Shown in pieces: positions 12,285-24,236 of a DNA stretch of 64,000 bases. Each line of letters begins with the position of its first letter. Within the stretch, counting starts at the first letter, position 1. A program made the translations under genes and the position numbers. Origin of the DNA: Antedon mediterranea. Its lineage: Eukaryota > Echinodermata > Crinoidea > Comatulida > Antedonidae. The DNA lies in the NCBI RefSeq assembly GCF_964355755.1, contig NC_092672.1:36142501-36206500 (forward strand). Reading direction: 5' to 3'. The notes below the pieces were generated by a model that did no database searches, was not told the DNA's origin, and worked only from the letters and a program-made list of their open reading frames with translations.

Positions 12285-12596
12285 TGTTTTTTTTATCTTT
12301 ATACTGGGTGACCTCTTCAGTCAAAGACTGATCTCCCAGAGGGCCCAGTTGGTGATCAGTGACTGTGATGTACTAATACACCGGGGTAACCCCCTACTCG
12401 TCTTGAAAGATGTACTAGGTTCTTTAAAGTGCACACGAGCAAGTTGTGTACACTGGACCTACGGTTTATAGTCCTTATCCGAGAAGACTCGTTCTACCAC
12501 CAGAACCATGGAGTGAGTGAGCCTCGAACCCCTGCCGATGTTATGGATACGTGATTACGGTTCCACTGTCTTAACCGCTCGGCCACTCACTTCATG
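12285..12596 (-). mobile_element. tRNA-derived SINE (copy 1)
   Basis: Read on the minus strand it begins gtgagtggccgagcggttaag, with an A box matching TGGCCGAGCGG and a B box ggttcgaggctc: a tRNA-like head from a Leu/Ser-type tRNA. The body (tggttctggtggtagaacgag ... tttaaagaacctagtacatc) is shared with the plus-strand copy at 63163, but the 3' tails differ. It lies between cassettes 1 and 2. Confidence 0.8.
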
Positions 12597-12599
12597 TTG

Positions 12600-13215
12600 G
12601 CAACATGAACGAGGACTGACTACAAATAAAAGGGGTAAAGAGTGTGACGTCATACCATACGTAGATTTACTATGTCCCATCGAAATACTATGAGAAAACC
12701 AGAAACAAGAAAGTTCTACAGAAAGTTGCAAAGATAGTAAGAAATGTGACGTCATAACATACGTAGACTTACCATGACCCATCGAAATAATATGAGAAAA
12801 CCAAAAACTGACAAGAAAGTTCTACAAAGAGTTGCAAAGATAGTAACGAAATATGACGTCATAACATACATAGACTTACCATGTCCCATCGAAACACATA
12901 AATAAGAAAACCAGCAACTGTCAAGAAAGCCGCAGAGCTACAAGTTGCAATGATAATAATGATTGTGACGTCATAACATACGTAGACTTACCTGATACCT
13001 TATCGAAACACATAAATATGAAAACCAGCAATTGTCAAGAAAGCCGCAGATCTACAAGTTGTAATGACAATAGAGATTGTGACGTCATAACATACGTAGA
13101 CTTACCTGATATCCCATCGAAACAGATAAATAAGAAAACCAGCAACTGTCAAGAAAGCTGCAGAGCTACAAGTTGCAATAATAATAATGATTGTGACGTC
13201 ATAACATACGTAGAC
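12600..13215 (-). repeat. Tandem transmembrane/splice-donor array B (about 5-6 units)
   Basis: Degenerate to near-perfect copies of the cassette 2 3' end, 110-120 bases apart, each with a donor-like gtaagtctacg. Those nearest cassette 2 are most alike, and those towards 12600 are shortened. Plus-strand open frames here (YVDLPDIPSKQINKKTSNCQESC) are antisense translations of the repeat. Confidence 0.85.
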
Positions 13216-13219
13216 TTAC

Positions 13220-14259
13220 CTGATATCCCATCGAAACAGATAAATAAGAAAACCAGCAACTGACAAGAAGGCTGCAGAGCTACAAGCTGCTATGATAATA
13301 ATGGTTGTGACGTCATAACATCTGAGAGATTCTGCATCAAAATTCATTATTGTTATATTTTTCTTGTGACATATAGCGTCATCAAGATCTGCGAACATAG
13401 CGTTAGTTTGATTAAGCCACTGACGAAACCATACTAGGCTACAATCGCAGCTCAGAGGATTGAATCCAAATCCAAACCGAAGTAATTTAGTTAAATTCTG
13501 AATTCCAACATCTTTACTAATCGTTCTGATTTGGTTGTTGTGTATAAAAAGATAGGAAATGTTTAAAGAATTCAAAAACATGTTATCTTCCAGATTGGTA
13601 ATAGAATTACGAGAAAAATCGACGCTCTGTAGAAATCTGTGATTTCTTAATATATCAGCAGGTAAACTTATTAGCTGGTTTCCTGTTAGGTGAACTGAAA
13701 TCAGATTAACGCAATTTTTAAACACTCCACTCTGCAAAGTCTTTACAGCTGAATATCTAATGTGAACAGATGTTAGCGCAGTTAACTTTAAAAACCAAGC
13801 TCTTGGTATGTGCGAAAGAGCTCGATTGTAATCCAAGTATAATATTTCAAGTTTGGTGAGATTATTAAACGAATCATCGTCTATGTTATTGTACTGTAAG
13901 ATATTATCAACCAATGTTAAAAGTGTCATTTCCCGAAAGTTAGCCAATGCATTAGACTTGATTCCACTAATGTCATTATAATTGAGACGTAAAGCGCCAA
14001 CATCGACTGGGATATCTCTAGTTGGAATGTGACGATATTGTTTCCCTCTACACCTTACTTCATGGCTTGCATACATCTGTGTTTGGTCGATATGACGAAT
14101 GCAATATACGCAAGTACATTCTTGTGGACACATCGTTGTATTTCGTGCTTGAGTTCCGTTTAATCTGAACGGATTGTATAATGTACACTTTCTCGAAGTG
14201 AAAGGTACAGCAATTACAAACGGCGTAAACACACAAAACAGAATGGCGTTGATATTCAT
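13220..14259 (-). CDS. LRR ectodomain cassette 2
   Basis: One exon of 346 codons plus 2 bases. It has signal peptide MNINAILFCVFTPFVIAVP, LRRNT with CPQECTCVYC, seven LRRs (first about residue 75), LRRCT with NPLSCDCSLVWFRQWLNQTN, a transmembrane segment around residues 318-341 and FRWDIR. The phase-2 donor is compatible with the TIR exon. The N-terminal half is almost the same as cassette 5, while LRRs 4-7 resemble cassettes 3 and 14. The 5' flank has a TTCCGTGGAA palindrome at 14404-14413. Confidence 0.9.
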
Positions 14260-14865
14260 GTTGTCCGAGATACGTAGCGCTAATAATTAAGACATTGATA
14301 TGATATACCGCAGATGACCGTTGTCCACTTTACTGTAAGCAGTGTTACAAATAAACTTTCTTCTTAAATAGTTAGCGATGTATGTATGTACGTATAGTTT
14401 TGTTTCCGTGGAAGTGTATGAACAAACAAACCACCTCTAGTAGTAAGCGCCCGACTTTCAAAATGCGGCCATCTCGTAAACGAACACCTCCCTAAAAAGA
14501 CCATACATCGTAAGGAAGCACCCTCGTTAGCGACCAACATACTGTGATATGGTATTCAGTTTCTTGGAGTTATAAGCGAAATGAAAGGAAAAGGCCGCGG
14601 TCCACCTACAGTATATGTTGTTAGCGACCACCATTCTGTGATAATATGGTATTCATTTTCCTGGAGTTAGAAGCGAAATGAACGGAAAAGACCGCGGCGC
14701 AGCTATGTACAGTATATGTTGTTTACTGTTTCCTGTTTTGTATGGTGATTACTTCTACAGAACCGAGAGCAACATAATATAAATTTAAAACATCGTGCTA
14801 CGTCTGTTTAAATGAAAACAATTGATTAAAAGCTACAGTTGTAAAAATATTGTAAGGTGTGTGAT
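14260..14865 (-). promoter_or_regulatory. 5' flank of cassette 2 with candidate regulatory motifs
   Basis: It contains the palindrome TTCCGTGGAA (14404-14413, a TTCN4GAA STAT-type pattern) about 145 bases before the ATG. Two copies follow of a block reading ggtattca..ttcctggagtta.aagcgaaatgaa.ggaaaa..ccgcgg (about 14550-14605 and 14646-14700). The same block flanks cassettes 5, 9, 10 and 12. Promoter function is inferred from conservation and position only. Confidence 0.4.
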
Positions 14866-15222
14866 CATAACATACGTAGACTTACCTGATGTCCTATAAC
14901 AATAAGAAAACTAGCAACTGTCAAGAAAGCTGCGGAGCTACAATTTGCAATGATAATAATGATTGATTCAGTTCCAACCAGTATTCTGGGATCCATTATG
15001 TTTCTCATTTACCTCCTGATATTATCCATAATCGTCACAAAGATGGAGTTACTATCGCCAGCAAATGTAGAAAATAATATATTTATTATAAAAAACATAC
15101 GTAGACTTACCTGATGTCCCATCGGAATGCATAAATAAGAAAACTAGCAACTGACAAGAAAGCTGCAGAACTACAAGTTGCAAAAATAGTGTAAAGAGTG
15201 TGAAGTCATAACATACGTAGAC
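14866..15222 (-). repeat. Transmembrane/splice-donor segments downstream of cassette 3 (array C), with a LINE fragment
   Basis: About three copies of the transmembrane-plus-donor unit lie near 14.88-14.96, 15.10-15.18 and 15.2 kb. Between them, 14967-15088 is a plus-strand reverse-transcriptase-like fragment (VPTSILGSIMFLIYL) inserted in or duplicated with the array. Confidence 0.75.
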
Positions 15223-15226
15223 TTAC

Positions 15227-16266
15227 CGGATGTCCCATCGGAATGCATAAATAAGAAAACCAGCAACTGTCAGGAAAGCTGCAGAGCTACAAGTTGCAAT
15301 TATAATAATGATTGTGACGTCATAGCATTTGAGAGATTCTGCATCGAAATTCATCATTGTTATATTTTTCTTTTCACATATGGCGTCATCAATATTTATC
15401 AACGTAGCGTTAGTTTGGTTAAGCCACTGACGAAACCATACTAGGCTACAATCGCAGCTCAGAGGATTGAATCCAAATCCAAACCGAAGTAATTTAGTTA
15501 AATTCTGAATTCCAACATCTTTACTAATCGTTCTGATTTGATTGTTGTGTATAAAAAGATAGGAAATGTTTAAAGAATCCAAAAACATGTTATCTTCCAG
15601 ATTGGTAATAGAATTACGCGAAAAATCGACGCTCTGTAAAAATCTGTGATTTCTTAATATATCAGCAGGTAAACTTGTTAGCTGGTTTCCTGTTAAGTGA
15701 ACTGAAATCAGATTAACGCAATTTTTAAACACTCCACTCTGCAAAGTCTTTACAGATGAATATCTAATGTGAACAGATGTTAGCGCAGTTAACTTTAAAA
15801 ACCAAGCTCTTGGTATGTGCGAAAGAGCTCGATTATAATCCAGGTATAATATTTCAAGTTTGGCGAGATTATTAAACGAATCATCGTCTATGTTATTGTA
15901 CTGTAAGATATTATCAACCAATGTTAAAACTTTCATTTTATGAAAGTTAGCCAAGTCATTAGACTTAATTCCACTAATGTGATTGGAATCGAGACGTAAA
16001 GTGCCAACATCAACTGGGATATCTCTGGTTGGAATGTGACGATATTGTTTCCCTATACACCTTACCTCATGGCTTGCATACTTATGTGTTTGGTCGATAA
16101 GACGAATGCAATATACGCAAGTACATTCGTGTGGACACATCGTTGTATTTCGTGCTTGAGTTCCGTTTATTCTGAACGGATTGTATGGCGTACACTCTTT
16201 CGAAGTGGAAGGTACAGCAGTTACACACAGCGTAAACACACAAAACAGAGTAATGTTAATATTCAT
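15227..16266 (-). CDS. LRR ectodomain cassette 3
   Basis: 346 codons plus 2 bases from the family-consistent MNINITLFCVF start; an in-frame upstream ATG at 16296 would add MLPLLTYLGN. Signal peptide, LRRNT (CPHECTCVYC), seven LRRs, LRRCT, transmembrane helix and FRWDIR with phase-2 donor. From LRR2 to the donor it is almost the same as cassette 14 (NQTNATLINIDDAICEKKNITMMNF). The 5' flank has a TATA-like box about 65 bases before the start and TTCCAAGGAA at 16354-16363. Confidence 0.9.
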
Positions 16267-16370
16267 GTTTCCCAGATAAGTAAGTAATGGAAGCAAATCT
16301 TCACCTTGGAATAAATTTCATCCGTGTGCAGCTATAAATATAAAGTATTGTGCTTCCAAGGAAGTGTTTT
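16267..16370 (-). promoter_or_regulatory. Candidate core promoter of cassette 3
   Basis: On the minus strand, the palindrome TTCCAAGGAA (16354-16363) is followed about 10 bases later by TTTATATTTATA (about 16332-16343), then about 65 bases to the ATG. The same order (palindrome, TATA-like ACTTTATATTTC, CACACGGAT) recurs before cassettes 6, 13 and 14. This supports a separate promoter per cassette. The assignment is by motif and spacing only. Confidence 0.45.
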
Positions 16371-18390
16371 TAAAACCACTATTAACGACAATTTTAGTTA
16401 TTTACTTCCTGTTCTTATTGAACCAAGGTACACACTGTTTCTATACATTAACTATCTTATTGTTTGTTTTGTATCTTATTCAACAATTCTATTTGTTCTA
16501 TTTTTCATTTTTCCAATCAACTCTGGCAGCTCCATAAGGCCTGGCATTTATTATACAATTTTGAAACTGCACACCACTCCCATGGTGGCAAACAAATCAT
16601 CAAAATACAAATGGAATACAACAACAAATGTTAGAATATAAGGGAAAGATATTCGATCGACTTCAAATTTAGGTATTGATGTAGTGGTGGCCCAGTGGTA
16701 GTCATGGTTCAACAGGGTTCAGCTCTTCTATCTAGACTCAATAGTCTAGATAGACTATTTCCTATCGCCGTTCAATTGTAGTTCCAACCAGTATTCTGGG
16801 ATCCATTATGTTTCTCATTTACCTCCTGATATTATCCATAATCGTCACAAAGATGGAGTTACTATCGCCAGCAAATGTAGAAAATAATATATTTATTTAC
16901 AAACCAATCTCTAAATGTGTGTACATTCATTTCTTCACTTAGCTATCAGTCTCTCGATCCACCTCTATTAAGCGACCGACATTAAAAAAGCGGCCATATC
17001 GTAAGCGCCTACCTCTCTAAAACGACCACACATCTTAAGCAACCGCACCCTCATTATCGAGGGGCCAACGTTTTCTATTAGCGGCTATTTTCTGTCTCCA
17101 GAAGTACACAGGTAGTAGGTAACAATTGACTCTTCACTATTCATCAGACAGCCGTTAAAGCAACATCTTACTAAGTCAAATCAGTAAGACGTTTTCTCAA
17201 TGAAGATGCTACATGTATGCTCGTTCATCTGGAATATATTATTGCATAAAGTACTTTATTTACGGATTGCTTTTACTAAATATCACCGCTCGTCTTGTTT
17301 CTCGAACACACCCGAACATTTCACTCGTACATTCCAGCGTCTCAATTGGTTACCAACGGAACATCCACGTTCATTTATTTGTTTTCAAATATATTCGTCA
17401 TATTTCCCCACCGCACATTTCTGAACTAATTCAGCTTTGTTTAGTAATATTTGCACTCTTACACTCGGATCAACATCAGATGAAACTGAACTCCCCATCA
17501 TCCACACTGTCGGTTGAATGCATATGAAGAGCGACCGTTTATAGTTGCTGTGTTAAATTTGTTTTGAGAATTTTTATTCATAATTCGCCTTCTGTATTTT
17601 GAAAGAACGACTTAATATCATTTATTTTCGTCAGTTTAGTTTTCATTCTTGCCCGTCAGTTTTCATAGCCATACTAGAATAGAAGGTGCCTGATTCATGA
17701 GAAGGCAGAAACTCACTCAAACCATGGTTAGCGACAAGGGTGTATCATCATGTTTGTGTATTGCATGGACTTTTCCTTGAATATCTTTCACAGCATCTCG
17801 AAGTTTGTTTTGTTTTGTTTTTGCGCTTTAGAATTTCAAAGCTATAGTAACCAATAAATATTTTAATATCAAATTAAAATCAGTTTCCTAGAAAAACTAT
17901 ATCGTATGCCATGAAGGTAATAACACTATCAATGATAATTAACCTTTCTGAAACCTTAATGAAATTGAAATTGAACAATATATAAATGCTTAGTTATGTT
18001 TTTTGCGTGAAATTTCTTCTCACAACCCAAATGTTGCACTGGTGTAAATATTCTTGTTACACTGCTTAGTATAGTATGTATGTCCATATAAAATAGTGAA
18101 AGGTTGCAATAATTTAAAGATTGAGGTAGAAGAAATCAAGATAGGCCATTACATAGTTTCGACTAGACTTTATGTCCCATTTTCATTTTATAAAATGCTT
18201 CTTCTTTTTACATCCAATATATAATCGAAATCAAAAGAAAAAAACATTTAGAGCGAAATAGTATACAAAAATGATGAGTAAATGAGTAACAAAGTGTAAA
18301 AATGGAAATGTTTAAAATAAAAATAATGCACACAAAAGAAAGTAACAATAAGAACGCTATTAACAAGATACAAGAGGACGTCGCCATAAC
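16371..18390. other. Spacer between cassettes 4 and 3
   Basis: Contains a reverse-transcriptase-like LINE fragment on the plus strand (about 16775-16895, same sequence as at 14967). From about 17195 onward it holds part of the duplicated intercassette module, also present near 25.4, 30.4, 34.7, 49.2 and 52.3 kb. Overlapping short plus-strand open frames at 17.2-17.5 kb have no recognisable protein content. Confidence 0.5.
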
Positions 18391-18394
18391 GTAC

Positions 18395-18630
18395 GTAGAC
18401 TTACCTGATGTTCCATCGAAGCACATAAATAAGAAAACTAGCAACTGACACAAAAGCTGCAGAGCTACAAGTTGCAAAAATAGTGTAAAGAGTGTGAAGT
18501 CATAACATACGTAGACTTACCTGATGTCCCATCGGAATGCATAAATAAGAAAACCAGCAACTGTCAAGAAAGCCGCAGATCTAAAAGTTGTAATGACAAT
18601 AGAGATTGTGACGTCATAACATACGTAGAC
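18395..18630 (-). repeat. Two spare transmembrane/splice-donor units downstream of cassette 4
   Basis: Copies of the transmembrane coding stretch, each followed by cag|gtaagtctacg, between the cassette 4 donor and the spacer. Both lack an ectodomain. Confidence 0.8.
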
Positions 18631-18634
18631 TTAC

Positions 18635-19668
18635 CTGATATCCCATCGAAACAGATAAATAAGAAAACCAGCAACTGACAAGAAGGCTGCAGAGCTACAA
18701 GCTGCTATGATAATAATGGTTGTGACGTCATAACATCTGAGAGATTCTGCATCGAAATTCATTATTGTTATATTTTTCTTGTGACATACAGCGTCATCAA
18801 GATCTACAAACGTAACGTTAGTTTGATTAAGCCACTGACGAAACCATACTAGGCTACAATCGCAGCTCAGGGGATTGAATGCAAATCCAAACAGAAGTAA
18901 TTTAGTTAAATTCTGAATTCCAACATCTTTACTAATTGATCTTATTTGGTTTTTGTGTATAAAAATATTTGAAATGTTTGGAGAATCCAAAAACATGTTA
19001 TCTTTCAGATTGGTAATATAATTACGCGAAAAATCGACGTTCTTTAGAAATCTGTGATTTCTTAATATTTCAGCAGGTAAACTTGTTAGCTGGTTTCCAG
19101 TTAAGTGAACTGTTGTCAAGTTAACGCAATTTTTAAACACTCCACTCTGCAAAGTCTTTACAGCTGAATATCTAATGTAAACATTTTCTAGTGAAGTTAA
19201 CTTTAAAAACCAAGCTCTTTGTATGTGAGAAAGAGCTCGATTATAATCCAGGTATAATATTTTAAGTTTTGTGAGATTGTTAAACGAATCATCGTCTATG
19301 TTATTGTACTGTAAGATATTTCCAACCAATGTTAAAACTGTCATTTCACGAAAGTTAGCCAATGCATTAGACTTGATTCCACTAATGTGATTGTAATTGA
19401 GACGTAAAGCGCCAACATCAACTGGGATATCTCTGGTTGGAATGTGACGAAATTGCTTTCTCATACACCTTACCTCATGGCTTGCATACATATGTGTTTC
19501 CTCGATAATGCAATATGGGCAAGTACATTCGTGTGGACACATCGTTGTATTTTGTGCTTGAGTTCCGTTTATTCTGAACGGATTGTATGGCGTACACTCT
19601 TTCGAAGTGGAAGGTACAGCAGTTACAAACAGCGTAAACACACAAAACAGAGTAATGTTAATAGTCAT
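18635..19668 (-). CDS. LRR ectodomain cassette 4
   Basis: 344 codons plus 2 bases from MTINITLFCVF; an in-frame ATG 30 bases upstream is also possible. Signal peptide, LRRNT (CPHECTCPYC), seven LRRs, LRRCT (NPLSCDCSLVWFRQWLNQTN), transmembrane helix and FRWDIR at a phase-2 donor. Its closest relative is cassette 7, with a handful of amino-acid differences over the whole exon. Their 5' flanks are also paralogous, apart from the Harbinger element inserted on the cassette 4 side. Confidence 0.9.
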
Positions 19669-20442
19669 GTTTCCCAGATAAGTAAGTAATGGAAGCAAAT
19701 AAATTTCATCCGTGTGCTAGAAATATTAAGTATCCAAGGAAGTGTTTTTAAAACCACTATTAACGACCATTTGAGTTATTTCCTGTTCTTTGTGAACCAA
19801 GGTACACACTGTTCTACTGTATATTAACTATCTTATTGTTTGTTTGTATCTTATTCAACCATCCTATTTGTTCTATTTGTCTTTATTTAAATCCACTCAG
19901 GCAGCTCCATAAGGCCTGGTATCTATTATTAATTATTTAAGCTGCAGTGACACTCCATGGTGGAAACGCTCATATACAGTGCGTTCATAAAACCATCAAA
20001 TACAAAAAAACAGATGGATACAATTTCAAATGGATAAATCTGGAAACAATACAGTAGATAGTTAATATTTTAAAAATACAAATTTTAAAATATAAGAAAG
20101 AGATTTTTGATCGACTTTAAGTTATTCCTGCAGTGCTGGTCATGGTTCAGCGGGGATCAGCTCTTCTATCTAGACCGTCAGGGGTAGACTCGTCACGTCC
20201 ATCTTAGAGTTCCTTATTTTAGTGTTCCTCACAGTATTCTGGGACCCATTCTGTTTCTCATTTACATACATCCTCCTGACTTATCCATAATCGTCACATA
20301 GATGCAGATGACATCGTCAAAGTTTTAGGAATATTATTTGTGTAATTCCAAAGAGACTATCCACAAGATAGTAGATTGCATCGTGACTGGCAATGTTACG
20401 CTGTAATACTGATGAGACAAAAGTAGGCCTACTACATTGTAA
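19669..20442. other. 5' flank of cassette 4 with a LINE reverse-transcriptase fragment
   Basis: Paralogous to 33002-33770. It includes a degenerate form of the TTCCAAGGAA element (tatccaaggaag, near 19730) and a plus-strand reverse-transcriptase remnant at about 20228-20335 (SILGPILFLIYI, then a DADDIVKVLGI box). The target TAA of the Harbinger insertion is at 20440-20442. Confidence 0.55.
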
Positions 20443-20645
20443 AGGCCCGGTCACACCTAACCGATACCTATCGGACGTGAAATATCGGTCGTGACTTATC
20501 GTTCTCAATCGCGGTCACACTTCAACCGAAATCGTTTCGTTGTGATGACGCCCCCAACGGTTAAAAAAAGTTGTTGTTGTATGGATAGTAATTAAAGCAA
20601 AGATAGTGTAGTACTACACTATCTTTGATTAAAGTTAAAATATAC

Positions 20646-23307
20646 ATGATGGCAGACGACAGCGAAGAAGTACTTCTGATGTATTTGTTATTAAGAAGAC
20701 AAAAATGTCGACAAAAAAGACGTAGATTGTGGGTACACCCAATTTAATGAATCTAGGGCAATGTATGGGGAATTCCAAACATTGTTCAGAGAATTGTCTT
20801 CTCATGAAGACAAATTTTATGAATACTTCAGAATGTCAGAGCAACAGTTCTATACTATTTTAGACTTGGTACGAGGTAAAATACAAAAGGAAGACACCTT
20901 TTTTAGAAAGAGTGTAAGTGCAAATGAAAGGCTAGCAATATGTCTTAGGTAAGTATATAATTCTTAAATATAATAAATTAATTGAGCACTAATCATAATT
21001 AGTTAGTACTACAGGCCACTAACTAGAGCAGGCCTCTCTAGCGCCTAGGGTACAGTAGTACCTACTTTAGTAACAGCCTAGGCCTAGTAGTAGCACTAGG
21101 CATAGTACTACTACAAGACTAGGGTGAGTTACAACTAATTACTATAGACCTAGGCCAAGACCACTACTGATCAGTAACCCCACATTTTCGGCATTAATAT
21201 TGCTGTGAGATTATTTTGTTAAATTTAAAAAATGAAATAAAAGTTAAGTAATAAATACCCAAACAAAGGAGACCTCAACACTGGTTAATTCAAAATTAAA
21301 AACGTTTATTTTAATTGCCTTCTTTGAAGTATTGCCAGCTAAATTAAAATATTTAAAATACTGCAATTTTAAAGATATAGTGTCATCCCGGAAAAATACA
21401 AGTTAATTTATTTTTCTTGTCAATGTTGCTAATGTACAAAAACAACATTTTCAACAACCCGAAAGTGTTGTGGAACAATAATAATAATCAATTTTTATAC
21501 AATTATTTTTATAAAATAAAGTCAAATTTAACAATAAAATTTAAAACCTAAAGCAAATACTCTATCTCAGCCTCATGGACCAATTTGTGAATTTTAAATC
21601 GGATGTCAGCCCTGGCCCTTTCAGGCAGTTTTCTTAAAATTTCGGCCATTGACAAAAAAAAAACAATGAATGTCGTCTTTCTTGTTTTCTTTCTGATCTT
21701 CCAGATACTTCAAAATTGATTTGTCAATGTCAACACTGTCACTGTCATCTGGTAACTTTCTTTTTTTTGGTGTGGGTTTTTGTGTAGATGTGTGTGGCAA
21801 GTCTGGAATGTCCTCATCACTAATACTAGTATTGCTTTTACTTAATACTAATAGTTCACTTGGACTATTGAGGTTACTTGAGGTCCTGAAATGAAAAACA
21901 ATTGTTAATGGTCTACAGACTTATATTACCTTTGATGTGATATACATTTGAACCACAGGCAAAATGTTCATTTGTTTAGTAAATATATTATGTTGTTTAC
22001 TATTTATACAGAAGTGAATTAATTATTATTATTAACATTCGATTTTACTTACTCTCTGTGTTGGATAAATGGTTTTAAAAAGGACAAGATGTCTTCGAAT
22101 TTGTACTTCTTTATGTACTTTTTGGCATCTCCACTTTTAGATGCAGCTTTTCGTTTACTGCTGCTGTAAGCATCCCTGATGTTGCCCCATTTCTTGCGTG
22201 CCAAGTCTCCTGTAAATATAACAAAAAAGTGTAGTTTTAAAAATAACATTGAAAATATAAATATCATGTACTACTGTAGTACAAATAATTAATAGTTACA
22301 ATAAACATTTTTATCTATTTTTTTGTGTTGAAACGTTATACAAATCAACACATTGCATACTGCACAGTACATTTTAAAGTCAAGGAATAAATTAAAACCA
22401 TTTATATTTTTTTTACAGATACTTGGCTACTGGAGACTCGTACAAAACTATTTCTTTTAGTTACAGAGTCGGAAAATCAACCATTGTCAACATTGTGCCT
22501 GAGGTGTGTGATGCTATTTGGCAATGCATGCACCCTCAATATATGCCTGTTCCAACAGAAAATGAATGGAAAGAAGTAGCAGCTGCATTCGAAACAAGGT
22601 GGCAGTTCCCAAACTGTGTTGGGGCCATAGATGGGAAACATGTTGTTATTCAAGCCCCACCATATACAGGATCAACCTTCTTCAATTACAAAGGTAATTT
22701 TTCTGTAGTACTGATGGCTCTGGTAGATGCCATGTACCGTTTCATACTGATTGATGTTGGGAGCATATGGTTCCCAAAGTGACGCTGGCATATTTGCAAA
22801 AAGTGCAATGGGCAAAGCGATACAAGCCCATCAATTGGCCTTTCCAGCTGATAAAGAATTGCCAAATGCACCAGAGCTTGGTAAAGTTCCCTATGTCATT
22901 ATTGGGGATGAGGCATTTCCACTGAAATCAAATATAATGAGATCTTATTCTGGCAGTGAACTTGATGACAGCAAACGAATTTACAACTACAGACTTTCTA
23001 GAGCCCGGAGGATAGTGGAAAATGCATTTGGCTTTTTGGCAGCAAGGTGGCGTGTCTACCAAAGGCGAATGCAATTACAGCAACACAATGTGGACAAAAT
23101 AATCAAAGCTACATGTGTACTGCACCATTTTTTACAGAAGACGGGTGACACTGTATCAATGCACAAGTAGATTCTCAAAGGTCTGCACATCATAAAGTCA
23201 TTCAGAACCTGCGTTTAACAGGAAATCATGCCTCAAATGACGCAATAGCAGTCAGGCACACATTCAAAGAGTACTTTATGTCACCAGCGGGTGAAGTGCC
23301 ATGGTAA
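20646..23307 (+). pseudogene. Harbinger (HARBI1-like) DDE transposase, frameshifted
   Basis: Two exons: 20646-20948 (donor CTTAG|GTAAGT) and 22419-23307 (acceptor ttttacag|ATACTTGG). The exon 1 frame MADDSEEVLLMY ... LWVHPI is broken by one extra base near 20746 before NESRAMYGEFQTLF. Exon 2 has YLATGDSYKTIS, the first catalytic Asp in GAIDGKHV, YKGNFSVVLMALVDA, a +1 shift near 22760 before GAYGSQSDAGIF, and the catalytic Glu in IVENAFGFLAARWRV. A third shift near 23160 precedes the conserved tail FKEYFMSPAGEVPW. The shifts make it inactive as it stands. No open copy is present in the window. Confidence 0.88.
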
Positions 23308-24236
23308 AGGAATGCTTGTTTTGGCAAAGCAGTTTAATTATTCATTATGAAATAAAATAGTAGATGAAATGAGATACATTTCATTATTATTAATTAATAA
23401 TATTATAATAATGCCTAACAAAAAATGGTTGGTTTGCTGTAACATTGTGAAAATTATTGTGGAGGGGCTGGTGTAAAAAAGTTTTTGTCATTAAATATGT
23501 TATGTTTAAAATAATTTCATATCATAGTAATATATTTTAGTTTTAAATTACATTTCAGAGTTGGGAAAAAACATCTTTTTATTATTTTAATATATTTTAA
23601 ATGATATGACTTAAACTTGAATATATTTGTTAAAAATCTTGTAATTGAATAAAATATATTGTGAAGATTATTATGCAATATTACTATCTATAGTACTACT
23701 ACTAGTATTGATACTCTATTAATTATTCAAGAGTAATAATAATATTATATATATTATATATATTATATTTGTTAATGTTGTAATTGAATAAAATCTATTG
23801 TGAAGATTATTATGCAATATTACTAGTAGTACTACTAGGCCTAGTTTTTTTAATTATTTTTCATTCCATAAATCACATTCTGTGGCCTACGCTTACTAGT
23901 TAGGCCAAGCTGGTCCACCACATGATAATTGGTTGACAGTCGTACCCGTGCGCGCGCTCTGACTGACATCTGCGGACTACTGAATACTACTACATATAGG
24001 CCTAGTACTACTACCTAGGCCTAGGCCTAGAAATTACAGACGCCCGCCTAGCTTGGAATAATAGCTGTTAGTTATTCACTTACCAGTCATTCCAACCCTC
24101 TCGCCAATCTCGTTCCATATATCATTTTTTTAAATGTTGTTTTTGTATTCGGCGTGTCCCTTGTCATACAGAACTGTGTTATTTGAACGTTCAAAATCAG
24201 TGTTTCCAAAACAACGTCTGATGTTGTGTCAGCCAT
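21548..24236 (-). pseudogene. Harbinger companion protein with MADF and BESS-like domains, frameshifted
   Basis: Three exons on the minus strand: 24084-24236 (MADTTSDVV..., with LYDKGHAEYKNN in a shifted frame and a shift/stop before WNEIGERVGMTG), 22053-22209 (GDLARKKWGNIRDAYSS ... KYKFEDILSFLKPF) and 21548-21885. The last contains a basic PKKRKLP stretch (possible nuclear signal) and, after a poly-T slip near 21665, a BESS-like end (SMAEILRKLPERARADI ... HKLVHEAE). Exons 2 and 3 lie inside the transposase intron, and exon 1 lies downstream of the transposase gene. In this superfamily the Myb/MADF-like partner helps the transposase enter the nucleus and bind the ends. Confidence 0.75.

Noticed and set aside
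13018..13263. Plus-strand open frame with YVDLPDIPSKQINKKTSNCQESC repeats (also at 45041, 47045, 35670)
   Set aside because: It is the antisense reading of the tandem transmembrane/donor units. No start context or homology of its own.
14646..14700. Interferon-response-like element in aagcgaaatgaaagg blocks
   Set aside because: The GAAA repeats have a 1-base, not a 2-base, spacing, so they do not fit the ISRE consensus. Kept only as a conserved block of unknown role.
16036..16287. Plus-strand frames of about 80 aa opposite the start of many cassettes (16036, 19444, 27419, 29183, 32777, 51033)
   Set aside because: They mirror the conserved leader/LRRNT on the other strand and recur only because the cassettes are duplicated.
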